From NCBI GenBank assembly GCA_964586455.1, contig CAZPHV010000001.1, forward strand, positions 62,001-126,000: a stretch of DNA of 64,000 nt, written 5' to 3'. This document shows, piece after piece, positions 1 through 7,785 of the stretch. A model generated the notes under the pieces. It had not been told where the DNA came from and did no database searches. It saw only the letters and a program-made list of their open reading frames with translations. The first letter of the stretch is position 1. Each line of letters starts with the position of its first letter. This DNA comes from Aquimonas sp964586455 (GTDB lineage Bacteria; Pseudomonadota; Gammaproteobacteria; Xanthomonadales; Xanthomonadaceae). A program made the position numbers and the translations under genes.

Positions 1-68
1 ACCGCGGCCACCGCTGTTGCCAGCCCGAGTAGCAGAAGCAGGATCACGCGTACGCTGAATCTGTGCAT
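1..68 (-). CDS. Secreted protein, N-terminal fragment only
   Basis: A gene runs leftwards off the window edge. Its start codon is at 68-66, and the first 22 codons encode a basic start (MHRFSVR) followed by a leucine-rich hydrophobic stretch and an Ala-rich end that looks like a signal peptidase I site. This is a typical Sec signal peptide. The mature part lies outside the window, so the function is unknown. The gene diverges from mutS with about 180 bp between the two starts. Confidence 0.5.
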   Translation of the reverse strand, partial: MHRFSVRVILLLLLGLATAVAA

Positions 69-251
69 GGCAGCTTCGCTCTCTGGACATGGCCGATGGG
101 AGCGCAGTGTGCCGCGAACTTCTGGAGAAATCCGGGCAGCACTGGAATTCGCTCGCGGTGCAACGCGCGATGCATCAAGCGCCGTACCGACGGGCTGGCG
201 AAAGTCGGGCTGCTAGACTTCGCGGCCCTCTGCGCCCTTGCCTCAGTCCGG

Positions 252-2840
252 ATGTCGAACGCCGATCTGTCCCAGCACACGCCGCTGATGCGGCAATTCT
301 TCAGCGCCAAGTCCGAGCACCCGGACGTGCTGCTGTTCTTCCGCATGGGCGATTTCTACGAGCTGTTCTACGACGACGCGCGCAAGGCGGCGCGGCTGCT
401 CGATATCACGCTGACCCAGCGCGGCAATTCCGCGGGCGCGCCGATCCCGATGGCCGGCGTGCCAGTGCATGCCTACGAGGGCTATCTGGCGCGGCTGGTG
501 GCGCTGGGCGAATCGGTGGCGATCTGCGAGCAGATCGGCGACCCGGCACTCGCCAAGGGCCTGGTCGAGCGCAAGGTGGTGCGCATCGTCACCCCCGGCA
601 CGGTCACGGATGAGGCCCTGCTGCAGGAGCGCCGCGACACCCTGCTGATGGCGGTCGCGCGCGGCAGGAAGGCGATTGGTCTGGCCTGGGCCGATCTGGC
701 CGGCGGCCGCTTCAAGGTGACTGAAGTCGCCGATGAAGACGCCCTGCTCAGCGAGATCGCGCGCTTGGAGCCGGCCGAACTGCTGATTCCGGACGAGGAC
801 GGCTGGCCGGAATCCTTGAACGCCCGAACGGGCGCGCGCCGCCGCGCGCCCTGGCTGTTCGACGGTGAGTCCGCCCAGCGCGCGCTGTGCAGATTCTTCG
901 GCACCAAAGATCTCGAAGGTTTCGGTGTGCAACAGTTGCACGCGGCAATTGCCGCTGCTGGCGCCCTGCTCGGCTATGTCGAGGAAACCCAGAAGCAGAG
1001 CCTGCCGCATCTGCAGAGCCTGTCGGCGGAGTCGTCGGACGAGACCATCGCTATGAACGCGGCCACGCGCCGCCATCTGGAGCTGGACCAGCACGCCGAA
1101 GGCCGCATGCAGCACACCCTGCTGGGCGTGCTCGACTCCACCTGCACGCCGATGGGCGGGCGCCTGCTGCGGCGCTGGCTGCATCGGCCGCTGCGCGATC
1201 ATGGAGTCTTGCGCGCGCGCCACGATGCGGTCGGCCTGCTGATCGACACCGGCGCGTATGAGCCGCTGCGCGAAGCGCTGCGCGGCTTCGGCGATGTCGA
1301 GCGCATCCTCACGCGTATTGCGCTGCGCTCAGCGCGACCGCGCGATCTGTCGACCCTGCGCGACGCCCTGCATGCGGCGCCGGCCCTGCGCGAGTTACTT
1401 GCGCCACTGGATGCGCCGCGGCTCAATGCCCTGGCCGCCGAGCTGGGCGAGCACGGGGCGGTCACCGATCTGCTGGTGCGCGCGATCCTGCCGCAGCCGC
1501 CGGTGCTGATGCGCGACGGTGGCGTGCTCTGCGATGGTTTTGACGCTGAACTGGATCGTTTGCGCCAGCTCAGCACCAATGCCGACCAGTTCCTGCTCGA
1601 TCTCGAAGCGCGCGAGCGCGCGGCCAGCGGCATCGCCACGCTGAAGGTCGGCTACAACCGCGTGCACGGCTACTTCATCGAGATCAGCAAGGGCCAGTCC
1701 GAGCGCGCGCCGACCCACTACACGCGCCGACAGACCCTCACCAATGCTGAGCGCTACATCACCGAAGAACTCAAGACCTTCGAGGACCAGGTGCTGAGCG
1801 CACGCGAACGTGCCCTGCAGCGCGAGCGCGTGCTATGGGAGGAACTGCTGGATTCACTCAACACCGAACTGCAGCCGCTCAAGCACTTCGCGGAAGCCGT
1901 CTGCGAAATCGACGTGCTCTGCGGCTTCGCCGAGCGTGGCCGTTCGCTGGACTGGAACCGTCCTGAGCTCGTCGACGAGCCCGGCATCGCGATCACCCGC
2001 GGCCGCCATCCGGTGGTTGAGTCGGTGCTCGATTCACCCTTCGAGCCGAATGACCTCGTGCTGCATCCCGAGCGCCGCATGCTGGTGATCACCGGCCCGA
2101 ACATGGGCGGCAAATCGACCTATATGCGCCAGGCCGCATTGATCGTTCTGCTCGCGCACATCGGCAGCTTCGTGCCGGCCGAAGCCGCGCGGCTGGGGCC
2201 GATCGACCGCATCCTCACCCGCATCGGCGCCGGCGATGACCTCGCCAAAGGCCAGTCGACCTTCATGGTCGAGATGACCGAAACCGCCAGCATCCTGCAC
2301 AGCGCCACCGCCAACAGCCTGGTGCTGATGGACGAAATCGGCCGCGGCACCTCGACCTTCGATGGCTTGGCACTCGCTCGTGCGTGTGCAATCGCGCTGG
2401 CGAAGAACAACCGTGCCTACACCTTGTTCGCCACCCACTATTTCGAGCTGACCAGCCTGCCCAATGAGGTCCACGGCATCGCCAACGTGCATCTCGATGC
2501 GGTCGAGCACGGTGAGCGCCTGTACTTCATGCACGCAGTCAAGGATGGTCCGGCCAACCGCAGCTTCGGCCTGCAGGTGGCCGCACTCGCCGGCCTGCCC
2601 AAGGCTGTGGTCGCGCAGGCGCGCAAGTTCCTCGCCGAACTCGAACGCGGCGGCAGCACCACGCCGCAGCCGCAACTTTCATTGTTCGACGCGCCACCGG
2701 CGTCGGCAGCCGAGCCCGCAATCGATGAGACCGCGGAAGCGCTGAAATCGGCGCTGAGCGAGATCGATCCCGACAGCCTGAGCCCGCGCGAAGCGCACGC
2801 GGCGCTGTACCGGCTGCGCGAGCTGCTGGCATCCACCTAG
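252..2840 (+). CDS. mutS: DNA mismatch repair protein MutS
   Basis: MutS recognises mismatched base pairs and recruits MutL. The frame is open from position 63, but the start at 252 is chosen because it gives 862 residues, near the usual length of about 855, and places the mismatch-reading Phe-x-Glu motif at F35-Y-E37, where the family has it. The ATPase carries Walker A (GPNMGGKST) near residue 615 and the DEIGRGTS Walker B near residue 694. The clamp and lever domains lie between. The C-terminus ends in a helical dimerisation or tetramerisation region. No clear ribosome binding site precedes the start. The gene stands alone, followed by an array of palindromic repeats. Confidence 0.97.
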   Translation: MSNADLSQHTPLMRQFFSAKSEHPDVLLFFRMGDFYELFYDDARKAARLLDITLTQRGNSAGAPIPMAGVPVHAYEGYLARLVALGESVAICEQIGDPALAKGLVERKVVRIVTPGTVTDEALLQERRDTLLMAVARGRKAIGLAWADLAGGRFKVTEVADEDALLSEIARLEPAELLIPDEDGWPESLNARTGARRRAPWLFDGESAQRALCRFFGTKDLEGFGVQQLHAAIAAAGALLGYVEETQKQSLPHLQSLSAESSDETIAMNAATRRHLELDQHAEGRMQHTLLGVLDSTCTPMGGRLLRRWLHRPLRDHGVLRARHDAVGLLIDTGAYEPLREALRGFGDVERILTRIALRSARPRDLSTLRDALHAAPALRELLAPLDAPRLNALAAELGEHGAVTDLLVRAILPQPPVLMRDGGVLCDGFDAELDRLRQLSTNADQFLLDLEARERAASGIATLKVGYNRVHGYFIEISKGQSERAPTHYTRRQTLTNAERYITEELKTFEDQVLSARERALQRERVLWEELLDSLNTELQPLKHFAEAVCEIDVLCGFAERGRSLDWNRPELVDEPGIAITRGRHPVVESVLDSPFEPNDLVLHPERRMLVITGPNMGGKSTYMRQAALIVLLAHIGSFVPAEAARLGPIDRILTRIGAGDDLAKGQSTFMVEMTETASILHSATANSLVLMDEIGRGTSTFDGLALARACAIALAKNNRAYTLFATHYFELTSLPNEVHGIANVHLDAVEHGERLYFMHAVKDGPANRSFGLQVAALAGLPKAVVAQARKFLAELERGGSTTPQPQLSLFDAPPASAAEPAIDETAEALKSALSEIDPDSLSPREAHAALYRLRELLAST

Positions 2841-2920
2841 ATTCGAGATACATCGCATGCAGAGCAACGCGGCTCAGGTTTCGTAGGCACGCATCGGCGG
2901 GGCCAATCGAAGTCACACCG

Positions 2921-3136
2921 TTGGGCCGCGCTGCGCTTGGCCCAACCTACGGAAACGGCGCGAGTTTGTAGGTTGGGCCAAGCCGAAGGCGCGGCCCAAG
3001 GTCGCGGAGTTGCAGCGCGCGTTGAGGCTTGGGCGTGCGGTGCTGGGCAGCGCTGCGACTGACCCAACCTGCGGGTTGCGCTCGACACGGGCATCTTCGG
3101 CTCTGGTAGCTTGGGCCAAGCGCAGCGCGGCCCAAC
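2921..3136. repeat. REP-like palindromes, family A (four copies)
   Basis: The 314-bp space between mutS and fosX holds four copies of an imperfect palindrome with stem TTGGGCC...GGCCCAA: 2921-2950 (reverse), 2968-2999 (forward), about 3041-3072 (reverse, degenerate) and 3106-3136 (forward). Forward copies begin GTAGGTTGGGCC or GTAGCTTGGGCC. They form two head-to-head pairs, the arrangement of BIME-type REP clusters. The same family recurs at 22748-22879. No gene is visible in the gap. Confidence 0.8.
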
Positions 3137-3154
3137 GCACACGCGAGAGTAACC

Positions 3155-3580
3155 ATGCCCATCACCGGCCTCAGCCACCTCACCTTCGTCGTTCGCGATC
3201 TCCAGCGCAGCGCGCGGCTGTGGGTGGAAGGTCTTGGCGCCGAGCAGGTCTACGACAGCGGCGAGTTTTTCCACTCGCACTCGCCGGAGAAGTTCTTCCT
3301 GCTGGGCGGAGTGTGGATCGCGCTGATGCAGGGCGAGCCGGGCACGCGCAGCTATCGACATGTGGCCTTCGAGGTCGCCGCCGATGAACTGCCGACCTTC
3401 GAGTCACGCCTGCGCGCACTCGGCGCCGACGTGCAGCCGCCGCGCCCGCGCATCGAGGGCGAAGGGGTCTCGCTGTACTTCCACGACTACGACGACAACC
3501 TGTTTGAGCTGCACAGCGGCACGCTGGAGCAACGGCTCGCAAGCTATGCGATCCAGCGGTCGGCAGCTGCAGGCGCTTGA
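3155..3580 (+). CDS. fosX: FosX-type fosfomycin epoxide hydrolase (glyoxalase/VOC fold)
   Basis: The 141-residue protein belongs to the vicinal oxygen chelate superfamily and resembles Listeria FosX along its whole length. FosX uses Mn(II) to add water to the epoxide of fosfomycin. The expected metal ligands are present at H8, H69 and E118, and E45 falls where FosX has its catalytic general base Glu44 (context SPEKFFLL). Other shared blocks are WIALMQGE, YRHVAFEV and LYFHDYDDNLFELH. The general-base glutamate argues for FosX rather than the thiol-transferring FosA or FosB. The gene is solitary, with a weak GAGAG ribosome binding site, and sits downstream of REP-like repeats. Resistance itself is inferred; a housekeeping epoxide substrate is also possible. 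Confidence 0.85.
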   Translation: MPITGLSHLTFVVRDLQRSARLWVEGLGAEQVYDSGEFFHSHSPEKFFLLGGVWIALMQGEPGTRSYRHVAFEVAADELPTFESRLRALGADVQPPRPRIEGEGVSLYFHDYDDNLFELHSGTLEQRLASYAIQRSAAAGA

Positions 3581-3672
3581 GGGACAGCGGCCGGAATCAC
3601 TGAAGCCACGCTCTATGCCCTGTCAGAACTGAAACCGAAATCGGCGATCGTTGCTGGCCCGAACTCGTCCAC

Positions 3673-3755
3673 GAACCCCTGCGTGAAGCTCCAGATCGCG
3701 CTGGAGATTCTTGAATTCCGATCCGCTGCTGCTGATCGTGAGGACCTCACTGGGC
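3673..3755 (+). pseudogene. Relic of the 5' end of the downstream NMT1/THI5-like gene
   Basis: Starting at GTG 3683, the sequence matches the first 20 or so codons of the gene that begins at 4695, including about 10 bases before the start codon. Shared blocks include GAAGCTCCAGATCGC and TTCTTGAA. A missing base after the eighth or ninth codon breaks the frame, and similarity fades by about 3755. This looks like a truncated duplicate in the 295-bp space between fosX and the RDD gene, where nothing else is recognisable. Confidence 0.6.
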
Positions 3756-3875
3756 TAGCATCGAAAGGTATACGGGAAACCGGATCAGTACAGTTCGGCG
3801 CTGCTGCGCCGGACATCCCGCGTGGGCGATCGGGCCGCGCCTGCACCCATCAATGAAAGCACTGGTACGCGACCC

Positions 3876-4496
3876 ATGAAGATCGACGCCAAAACGCTTC
3901 GAAGCAACTACGAGCGGCAGGATACAGAATGGCTGCTTGAGCTCAGAGCACGCGGCACCCTGACCGACGAGGCGCTGAACGTGCTCAACGCCGTGCTTTC
4001 GGAAAGAGATGTTCCGGACAGTCTGGTCAGCACGATCACTGCAGAGGTCGCTGAAGCTCGTTCTCGTTCTGCCAAGGATGCCGCCGAGCAGAGCGATCGG
4101 GGCCTGCGCCTGCTGGCTCGGTTGATCGATACCGCGACGACGCTAACGCTTCTGCTCTTTCCAGTGCTGCTTGCGCCCTCCAGCAGCACTCTCGCGATGT
4201 ACGGATTGATTCTCGGCGTGTGCTACTTCTTGTTCGCAGACGCCCTCCCCGGCGGCCAAAGCCTTGGCAAGAAGCTGACGGGCCTTGCTTGCGTCGACGT
4301 TCGGACGCGTCAGCCTTGCGGAGGCCTGCAGTCGTTCGTGCGAAACGCGCTGCTGGGGATTTTCGGTTGGCTCGATGGGTTGTTGGTACTCGGATCCTCC
4401 GCGCGACGGCTGGGGGATCTGGCGGGCGGCACGCAGGTGCTCAAGGCGTCGGCGCGGGTGATGAGACAAGCGCTTCGCCCAAGCAGCAACGCCTGA
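3876..4496 (+). CDS. RDD family membrane protein
   Basis: The 206-residue protein has a cytoplasmic, charged N-terminal part of about 75 residues, then an RDD-type membrane domain: the motif R-L-I-D-T about residue 86, two hydrophobic helices, a PGGQSLGKKLTGL loop typical of RDD proteins, and a third hydrophobic helix followed by RRLGDLAGGTQVL. RDD proteins are small multi-spanning membrane proteins of mostly unknown function; some act as Na+/H+ or osmolyte exchangers. The frame is open from 3822, but 3876 is preferred because the next residues (MKIDAKTL) begin the conserved part. It appears to be a single-gene unit. Confidence 0.75.
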   Translation: MKIDAKTLRSNYERQDTEWLLELRARGTLTDEALNVLNAVLSERDVPDSLVSTITAEVAEARSRSAKDAAEQSDRGLRLLARLIDTATTLTLLLFPVLLAPSSSTLAMYGLILGVCYFLFADALPGGQSLGKKLTGLACVDVRTRQPCGGLQSFVRNALLGIFGWLDGLLVLGSSARRLGDLAGGTQVLKASARVMRQALRPSSNA

Positions 4497-4694
4497 CCCT
4501 GGAGTATTCAGGCCTCTGGTCAGCAGGTCTCTGGCTAAGTGTTTTGACCGCTGGGTTGTCCCCGTACTCGGGACGCCCCTGATTCGTCTTGACCGACGCA
4601 GCCTCCCTCATCTCTACGCGCACCCACTTCCCGGCCCAAGCAGCGTCGTGATCAGCGATCATCTCGGGCCTGACACTTCTCTTGGAATCCCTGC

Positions 4695-5570
4695 ATGAAG
4701 CTCCAGATCGCCCTCGAATGGTTCTTGAACCCCGACCACCTGCCGCTGATCGTCGGCATCACCGAGGGCTGGTACCGCGAGGCCGGGCTGGAGGTTGAGC
4801 TGGTGCAGCCGGACGACCACTACGACGGCCTGGCCGCGGTTGCTGCGGGTGAAATCGCCTTTGCTTGCAACGAGCCCCTGCACATGGTCGATGCGCATCG
4901 CCCTGGCCTGCGCGCACTCGGCTGCTTTTTCGAGACCGAGGGCGGCGTGCTGCTGCATGCAGACAGCGCGCGCAAGCTGCTGGCCGGCGAGTCCATCCGC
5001 CTCGCCTCACCGGTGGCCGGCGGCGTCACCGACGCCATCGCGCGCGAGATCCTCAGGAACTGGGCCGCCAAGCAGGATGTGGTGATCGAACCGGCGCACA
5101 TCGACATCGAGGGCGCCGGCTTCATGCATCTGGAGAACATGCGGGCAGGCTTCGACGGCGCCTGGCTGTGCTTCGCCAATTTCGAGGGCGTGGAGGCACG
5201 CGCCGCGGGGCTGGAGCACGTCTTCGTCACCGCTGCGATGGGCGACTTCCCCAACTTCAGCGCGCTCGAGCTGTTCAGCCACGCGGGCTTTCTGCGCGAT
5301 CACGCCGATGTGGTGGAAACGCTGCGCGGAATCATCAGCCGCGGCGCCCAGGCCTGCATCGACGACCCGGCCTTCGCGGCGCGCGCGTGGTACGCCTACA
5401 GCGGCAGCAGCCCCGAGCCCTTGATGGACGCGATCGTGCGCGACACCTGCCCGCGGCTGCTGGCTCCGCTGGTCCGCGACAGCAGCCGCTGGCGGCGCAT
5501 GTGGGCCGAGTTCGAAGCGCGCGGCATGTCAGCGGTGGATGCCGAAGGCTTCGCCGAGCTGTATGCCTGA
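4695..5570 (+). CDS. NMT1/THI5-like substrate-binding protein without signal peptide
   Basis: The 291-residue protein has the SsuA/THI5 fold signature: an N-terminal IALEWFLNPDHLPLIVG (compare the THI5/ThiY start), then a GWYREAGLEVELV strand-helix, and SPVAGGVTDAI in the second lobe. Relatives bind thiamine precursors (ThiY) or make the HMP pyrimidine of thiamine (yeast THI5). Two features are odd. There is no signal peptide or lipobox, so it should be cytoplasmic, and no ABC permease or ATPase lies nearby. The CCCFC iron motif of yeast THI5 is not present. A pyrimidine-related role is therefore only inferred. The next gene starts inside its stop region. Confidence 0.7.
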   Translation: MKLQIALEWFLNPDHLPLIVGITEGWYREAGLEVELVQPDDHYDGLAAVAAGEIAFACNEPLHMVDAHRPGLRALGCFFETEGGVLLHADSARKLLAGESIRLASPVAGGVTDAIAREILRNWAAKQDVVIEPAHIDIEGAGFMHLENMRAGFDGAWLCFANFEGVEARAAGLEHVFVTAAMGDFPNFSALELFSHAGFLRDHADVVETLRGIISRGAQACIDDPAFAARAWYAYSGSSPEPLMDAIVRDTCPRLLAPLVRDSSRWRRMWAEFEARGMSAVDAEGFAELYA

Positions 5571-5925
5571 GCGCGAGCGCCTATCCGCCCTGCCAGACGC
5601 GCCCACGGCCCCGGACGCTAAGAATCTCGCGCTGGAGCTCGCACTGGCCTGGGGCAAGGACTGGCTGCAGCCGATCCAGAACCGGCTTGCAGTGACGGCG
5701 CGCGAGCTGGACCCCGCACAGCTCGATGCCCTGAACGCGCTCGCACAGCGCGCAATGCAAGTGGGCCAAACGGTCATGCAAAGACTTCTACAAGTTCGCG
5801 ACGGCCTGCCCGTGGTGCCCGCCCTGGCCGACTTTCGGGTCGCGCTGGGGCCCGACTTCGGCTGGATCGACGCCGCGCGTCTTGCGCGTCTGCACGGCCC
5901 GTCTGCCTACTACGTGCTCAGGTAA
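5563..5925 (+). CDS. Hypothetical protein coupled to the NMT1-like gene
   Basis: A 120-residue soluble protein I do not recognise. Its ATG at 5563 lies 8 bases inside the end of the preceding gene, so translation is probably coupled and the two products may act together. The sequence is rich in Ala and Leu, with predicted helices (LALELALAWGKDWL, LDALNALAQRAMQVGQTVMQRLLQV) and an aromatic C-terminus (SAYYVLR). It has no cysteines except possibly none at all, no membrane segment and no signal peptide. The frame is open back to 5539. Confidence 0.6.
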   Translation: MPERERLSALPDAPTAPDAKNLALELALAWGKDWLQPIQNRLAVTARELDPAQLDALNALAQRAMQVGQTVMQRLLQVRDGLPVVPALADFRVALGPDFGWIDAARLARLHGPSAYYVLR

Positions 5926-6164
5926 CTGACATCTCAGCAGGCGTGGCGATTCTGTGTCCAAGGTCCAGCAAGTGCCTGCCAGCAAAGGCGCTGCGCAGCC
6001 ATCTCACAGCCCTGCGCACAGGCTTGTCCACAGCTTCTGTGGATGACGATCGCGGAGCACTGCTTGACGACAGCATGCGCGGCGAGCGGCTCGGCGGCGA
6101 ACTCACAACTGCATCAGACTGTCCCAGCGCCGCAGCCGCGGCCCCCACAGCAAGGAGTGCGCCC

Positions 6165-6545
6165 ATGAGCCGAAATCCGGGAAGAGTCTGCGGTTTCAAC
6201 TGGATGTTGCTTGCTGTGCTGGTGGGCGGCATCGCCGGCAATTCTGCGTTTGCGAGCGAGCAGGCCGCACCGCAGGCGGAAGCGGGCGTGCTGGCCGCAG
6301 AAGTGCTTGCCACGCTTGAGGTCGTCGCCGCGCACTGTCCGCAGATCCGTGTGAACGAGGACGTTCGAAATCGCATCGTCCAGGCAGCGGGTCAGGATGA
6401 GGCCGCATTGCGCGAGGACGAGGCCTACTTCCGACAGATGCTGAAGCTCAATCCGTTGATCGAGAACTACGATCACGAGACCGGCTGTGGAATGCTAAGC
6501 CGCAGCCACGACGGCGATGTGCCGGGCTTGCTATCGATCGAGTGA
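6165..6545 (+). CDS. Hypothetical exported protein
   Basis: The start at 6165 is set by a strong AAGGAG site 8 bases upstream, although the frame is open from 5943. The 126-residue product has a signal peptide (hydrophobic WMLLAVLVGGIAG, ending near SAFA-SEQ). The mature part is about 95 residues, largely helical, with two cysteines (AHCPQ and TGCGM) that could form a disulfide in the periplasm. No known domain is visible. The 239-bp space upstream holds a 7-bp hairpin at 6027-6043 but no gene. Confidence 0.6.
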   Translation: MSRNPGRVCGFNWMLLAVLVGGIAGNSAFASEQAAPQAEAGVLAAEVLATLEVVAAHCPQIRVNEDVRNRIVQAAGQDEAALREDEAYFRQMLKLNPLIENYDHETGCGMLSRSHDGDVPGLLSIE

Positions 6546-6710
6546 GCGGATGCATCAGGGCGAGCTCGTGCGCTGACCGCTGGGAAAGAGACGAAAGCGC
6601 GTTTCGAAGCCCGGGGCGTCGATGTCCGTGCACCCTTCCGTCTTCGATGAAGTCTCGAACTCGGGCGTAGTTGCAGGTTTTACGGACCAAGAGCTGCGAG
6701 CCACGAGCGG

Positions 6711-6852
6711 GTGGATGCGCTGCGCTTGTCTACGCTACGCGTGGTCGGGTGGCTGGCTTTGGTAGAGGCGCGGGCGTAGGCGGCCGGCTGGCGTTGGCGG
6801 AGTCGCGGCGTCTCTCTCACTTGTAGGGGAGATAAGCGCAGCGCATCTACCA
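6711..6852. repeat. REP-like palindromes, family B (inverted pair)
   Basis: Two copies of the palindrome GTAGGGTGGATAAGCGCAGC... face each other: 6711-6738 in reverse and 6823-6852 forward (starting GTAGGGGAGATAAGCG). They lie in a 422-bp stretch (6546-6967) between two convergent genes in which no coding sequence is visible. The stems may stop transcription from both sides. Further copies of this family are at 25711 and 60621-60730. Confidence 0.75.
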
Positions 6853-6967
6853 GCAAATCCCGAGGACGCCGAGGCACGGAACGAAGCGTCGAGCGAACAC
6901 GGACTCACACGGCCGCCCCGCTGCTGCTGCAATTCAGCACCGCGGCGATGCGAGCACTCCGCAAGCT

Positions 6968-7444
6968 TCAGGCCACGTCCGGCCGCACGCGCTGGGTCAG
7001 CCCACGCAGGAAATTGCGCAGCAGCTGGTCGCCGCAGGCGCGATAGTTCTTGTGGGTGCGATCGCGGAACAGGGCGTTCAACTCCGGCTTGCCGAGCTCG
7101 ATACCGACCGACGCGAAAATCGCGTGCATGTCGACATCCTTCAGCTCGAAGGCCACGCGCAGCTTCTTCAGCACGACGTTGTTGCTGACGTGCTTCTCGA
7201 TCGGCCGCGGCGGCCGGCTGTCGTCCTGGCCGCGCAGATGCGCGATCAGGCCATCCAGGAAGTGTGCGAGCGTGCTGTCGCCGCATTCCAGAAACCCGGG
7301 CTCGCCTTCCTTCTTGGTCAGCGCCTGGACCTCGGTCTTGTCGATGGGGAAGTCGGCGCGCGCCAGCTGGATGATCTCGACGACCCTGGGGTCGCTGAGG
7401 TCGAGCATGTAGCGCACGGCGCGCAGGATGTCGTTGTTGATCAC
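6968..7444 (-). CDS. yehS: DUF1456 family protein YehS
   Basis: The 158-residue product matches Escherichia coli YehS along its length: NNDILRAVRYMLDLSD at the start, a KKEGEPGFLECGD block, then a second repeat (SNNVVLKKLRVAFELKDVDM) and the C-terminal HKNYRACGDQLLRNFLRGL. The family has two DUF1456 repeats and no established function. The frame is open to 7783, but homology starts at a GTG at 7444, which is therefore taken as the start; it lacks an obvious ribosome binding site. The gene diverges from the pga operon, with 341 bp between the starts. Confidence 0.85.
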   Translation of the reverse strand: MINNDILRAVRYMLDLSDPRVVEIIQLARADFPIDKTEVQALTKKEGEPGFLECGDSTLAHFLDGLIAHLRGQDDSRPPRPIEKHVSNNVVLKKLRVAFELKDVDMHAIFASVGIELGKPELNALFRDRTHKNYRACGDQLLRNFLRGLTQRVRPDVA

Positions 7445-7699
7445 GGGCAGGTTGTTCGCGGTGTACGTGGGGACGGGGATGCTACGCGTCGTAGGTGCGC
7501 TTGGCGCGCCGACGCTTGCACAGTCGACGTACTCGACCGAGTTTCCAGACCGTTCACGCCGCCTGCGTTGACATCCTGCCGGGCGTGACCTAACCACGCC
7601 CTCGCTGTCCAAACGGGACTCTCGGGGCGGCGAAGAACGGCCGAAAGTCCTCGTGCTTGCGCGCAGAGCCTGATCTGGAAACCTGTAAGAAGTGATAAA

Positions 7700-7716
7700 T
7701 GGCACAATTCCTGCTT
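7700..7716 (+). promoter_or_regulatory. Candidate sigma-54 (RpoN) promoter of pgaABCD
   Basis: TGGCACAATTCCTGCTT matches the RpoN consensus TGGCACN5TTGCW at all but one position: the -24 GG is at 7701-7702 and the -12 GC at 7713-7714, with exactly 12 bases between the -24 G and -12 C. Transcription would start near 7726, about 60 bases before the pgaA start codon. The only mismatch is C for the first T of TTGC. The rest of the yehS-pgaA space (7445-7699) shows nothing else clear; an enhancer-binding protein gene is not in the window. Confidence 0.55.
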
Positions 7717-7785
7717 CAACGGCTTGAACTGCGGCACAGAACCGTGCCCAGAGTCGAATCTGGTTGTCAGGAGCCCCCCGCAACG

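Noticed and set aside
63..251. N-terminal extension of MutS
   Set aside because: The first 63 codons have no MutS homology; the conserved Phe-x-Glu motif has its normal distance from the ATG at 252.
6027..6043. TTGTCCACAG and CTGTGGATGA pair looks like two DnaA boxes or an origin
   Set aside because: Only two partial boxes, no AT-rich region and no dnaA or dnaN nearby; it is more likely a short hairpin in an intergenic space.
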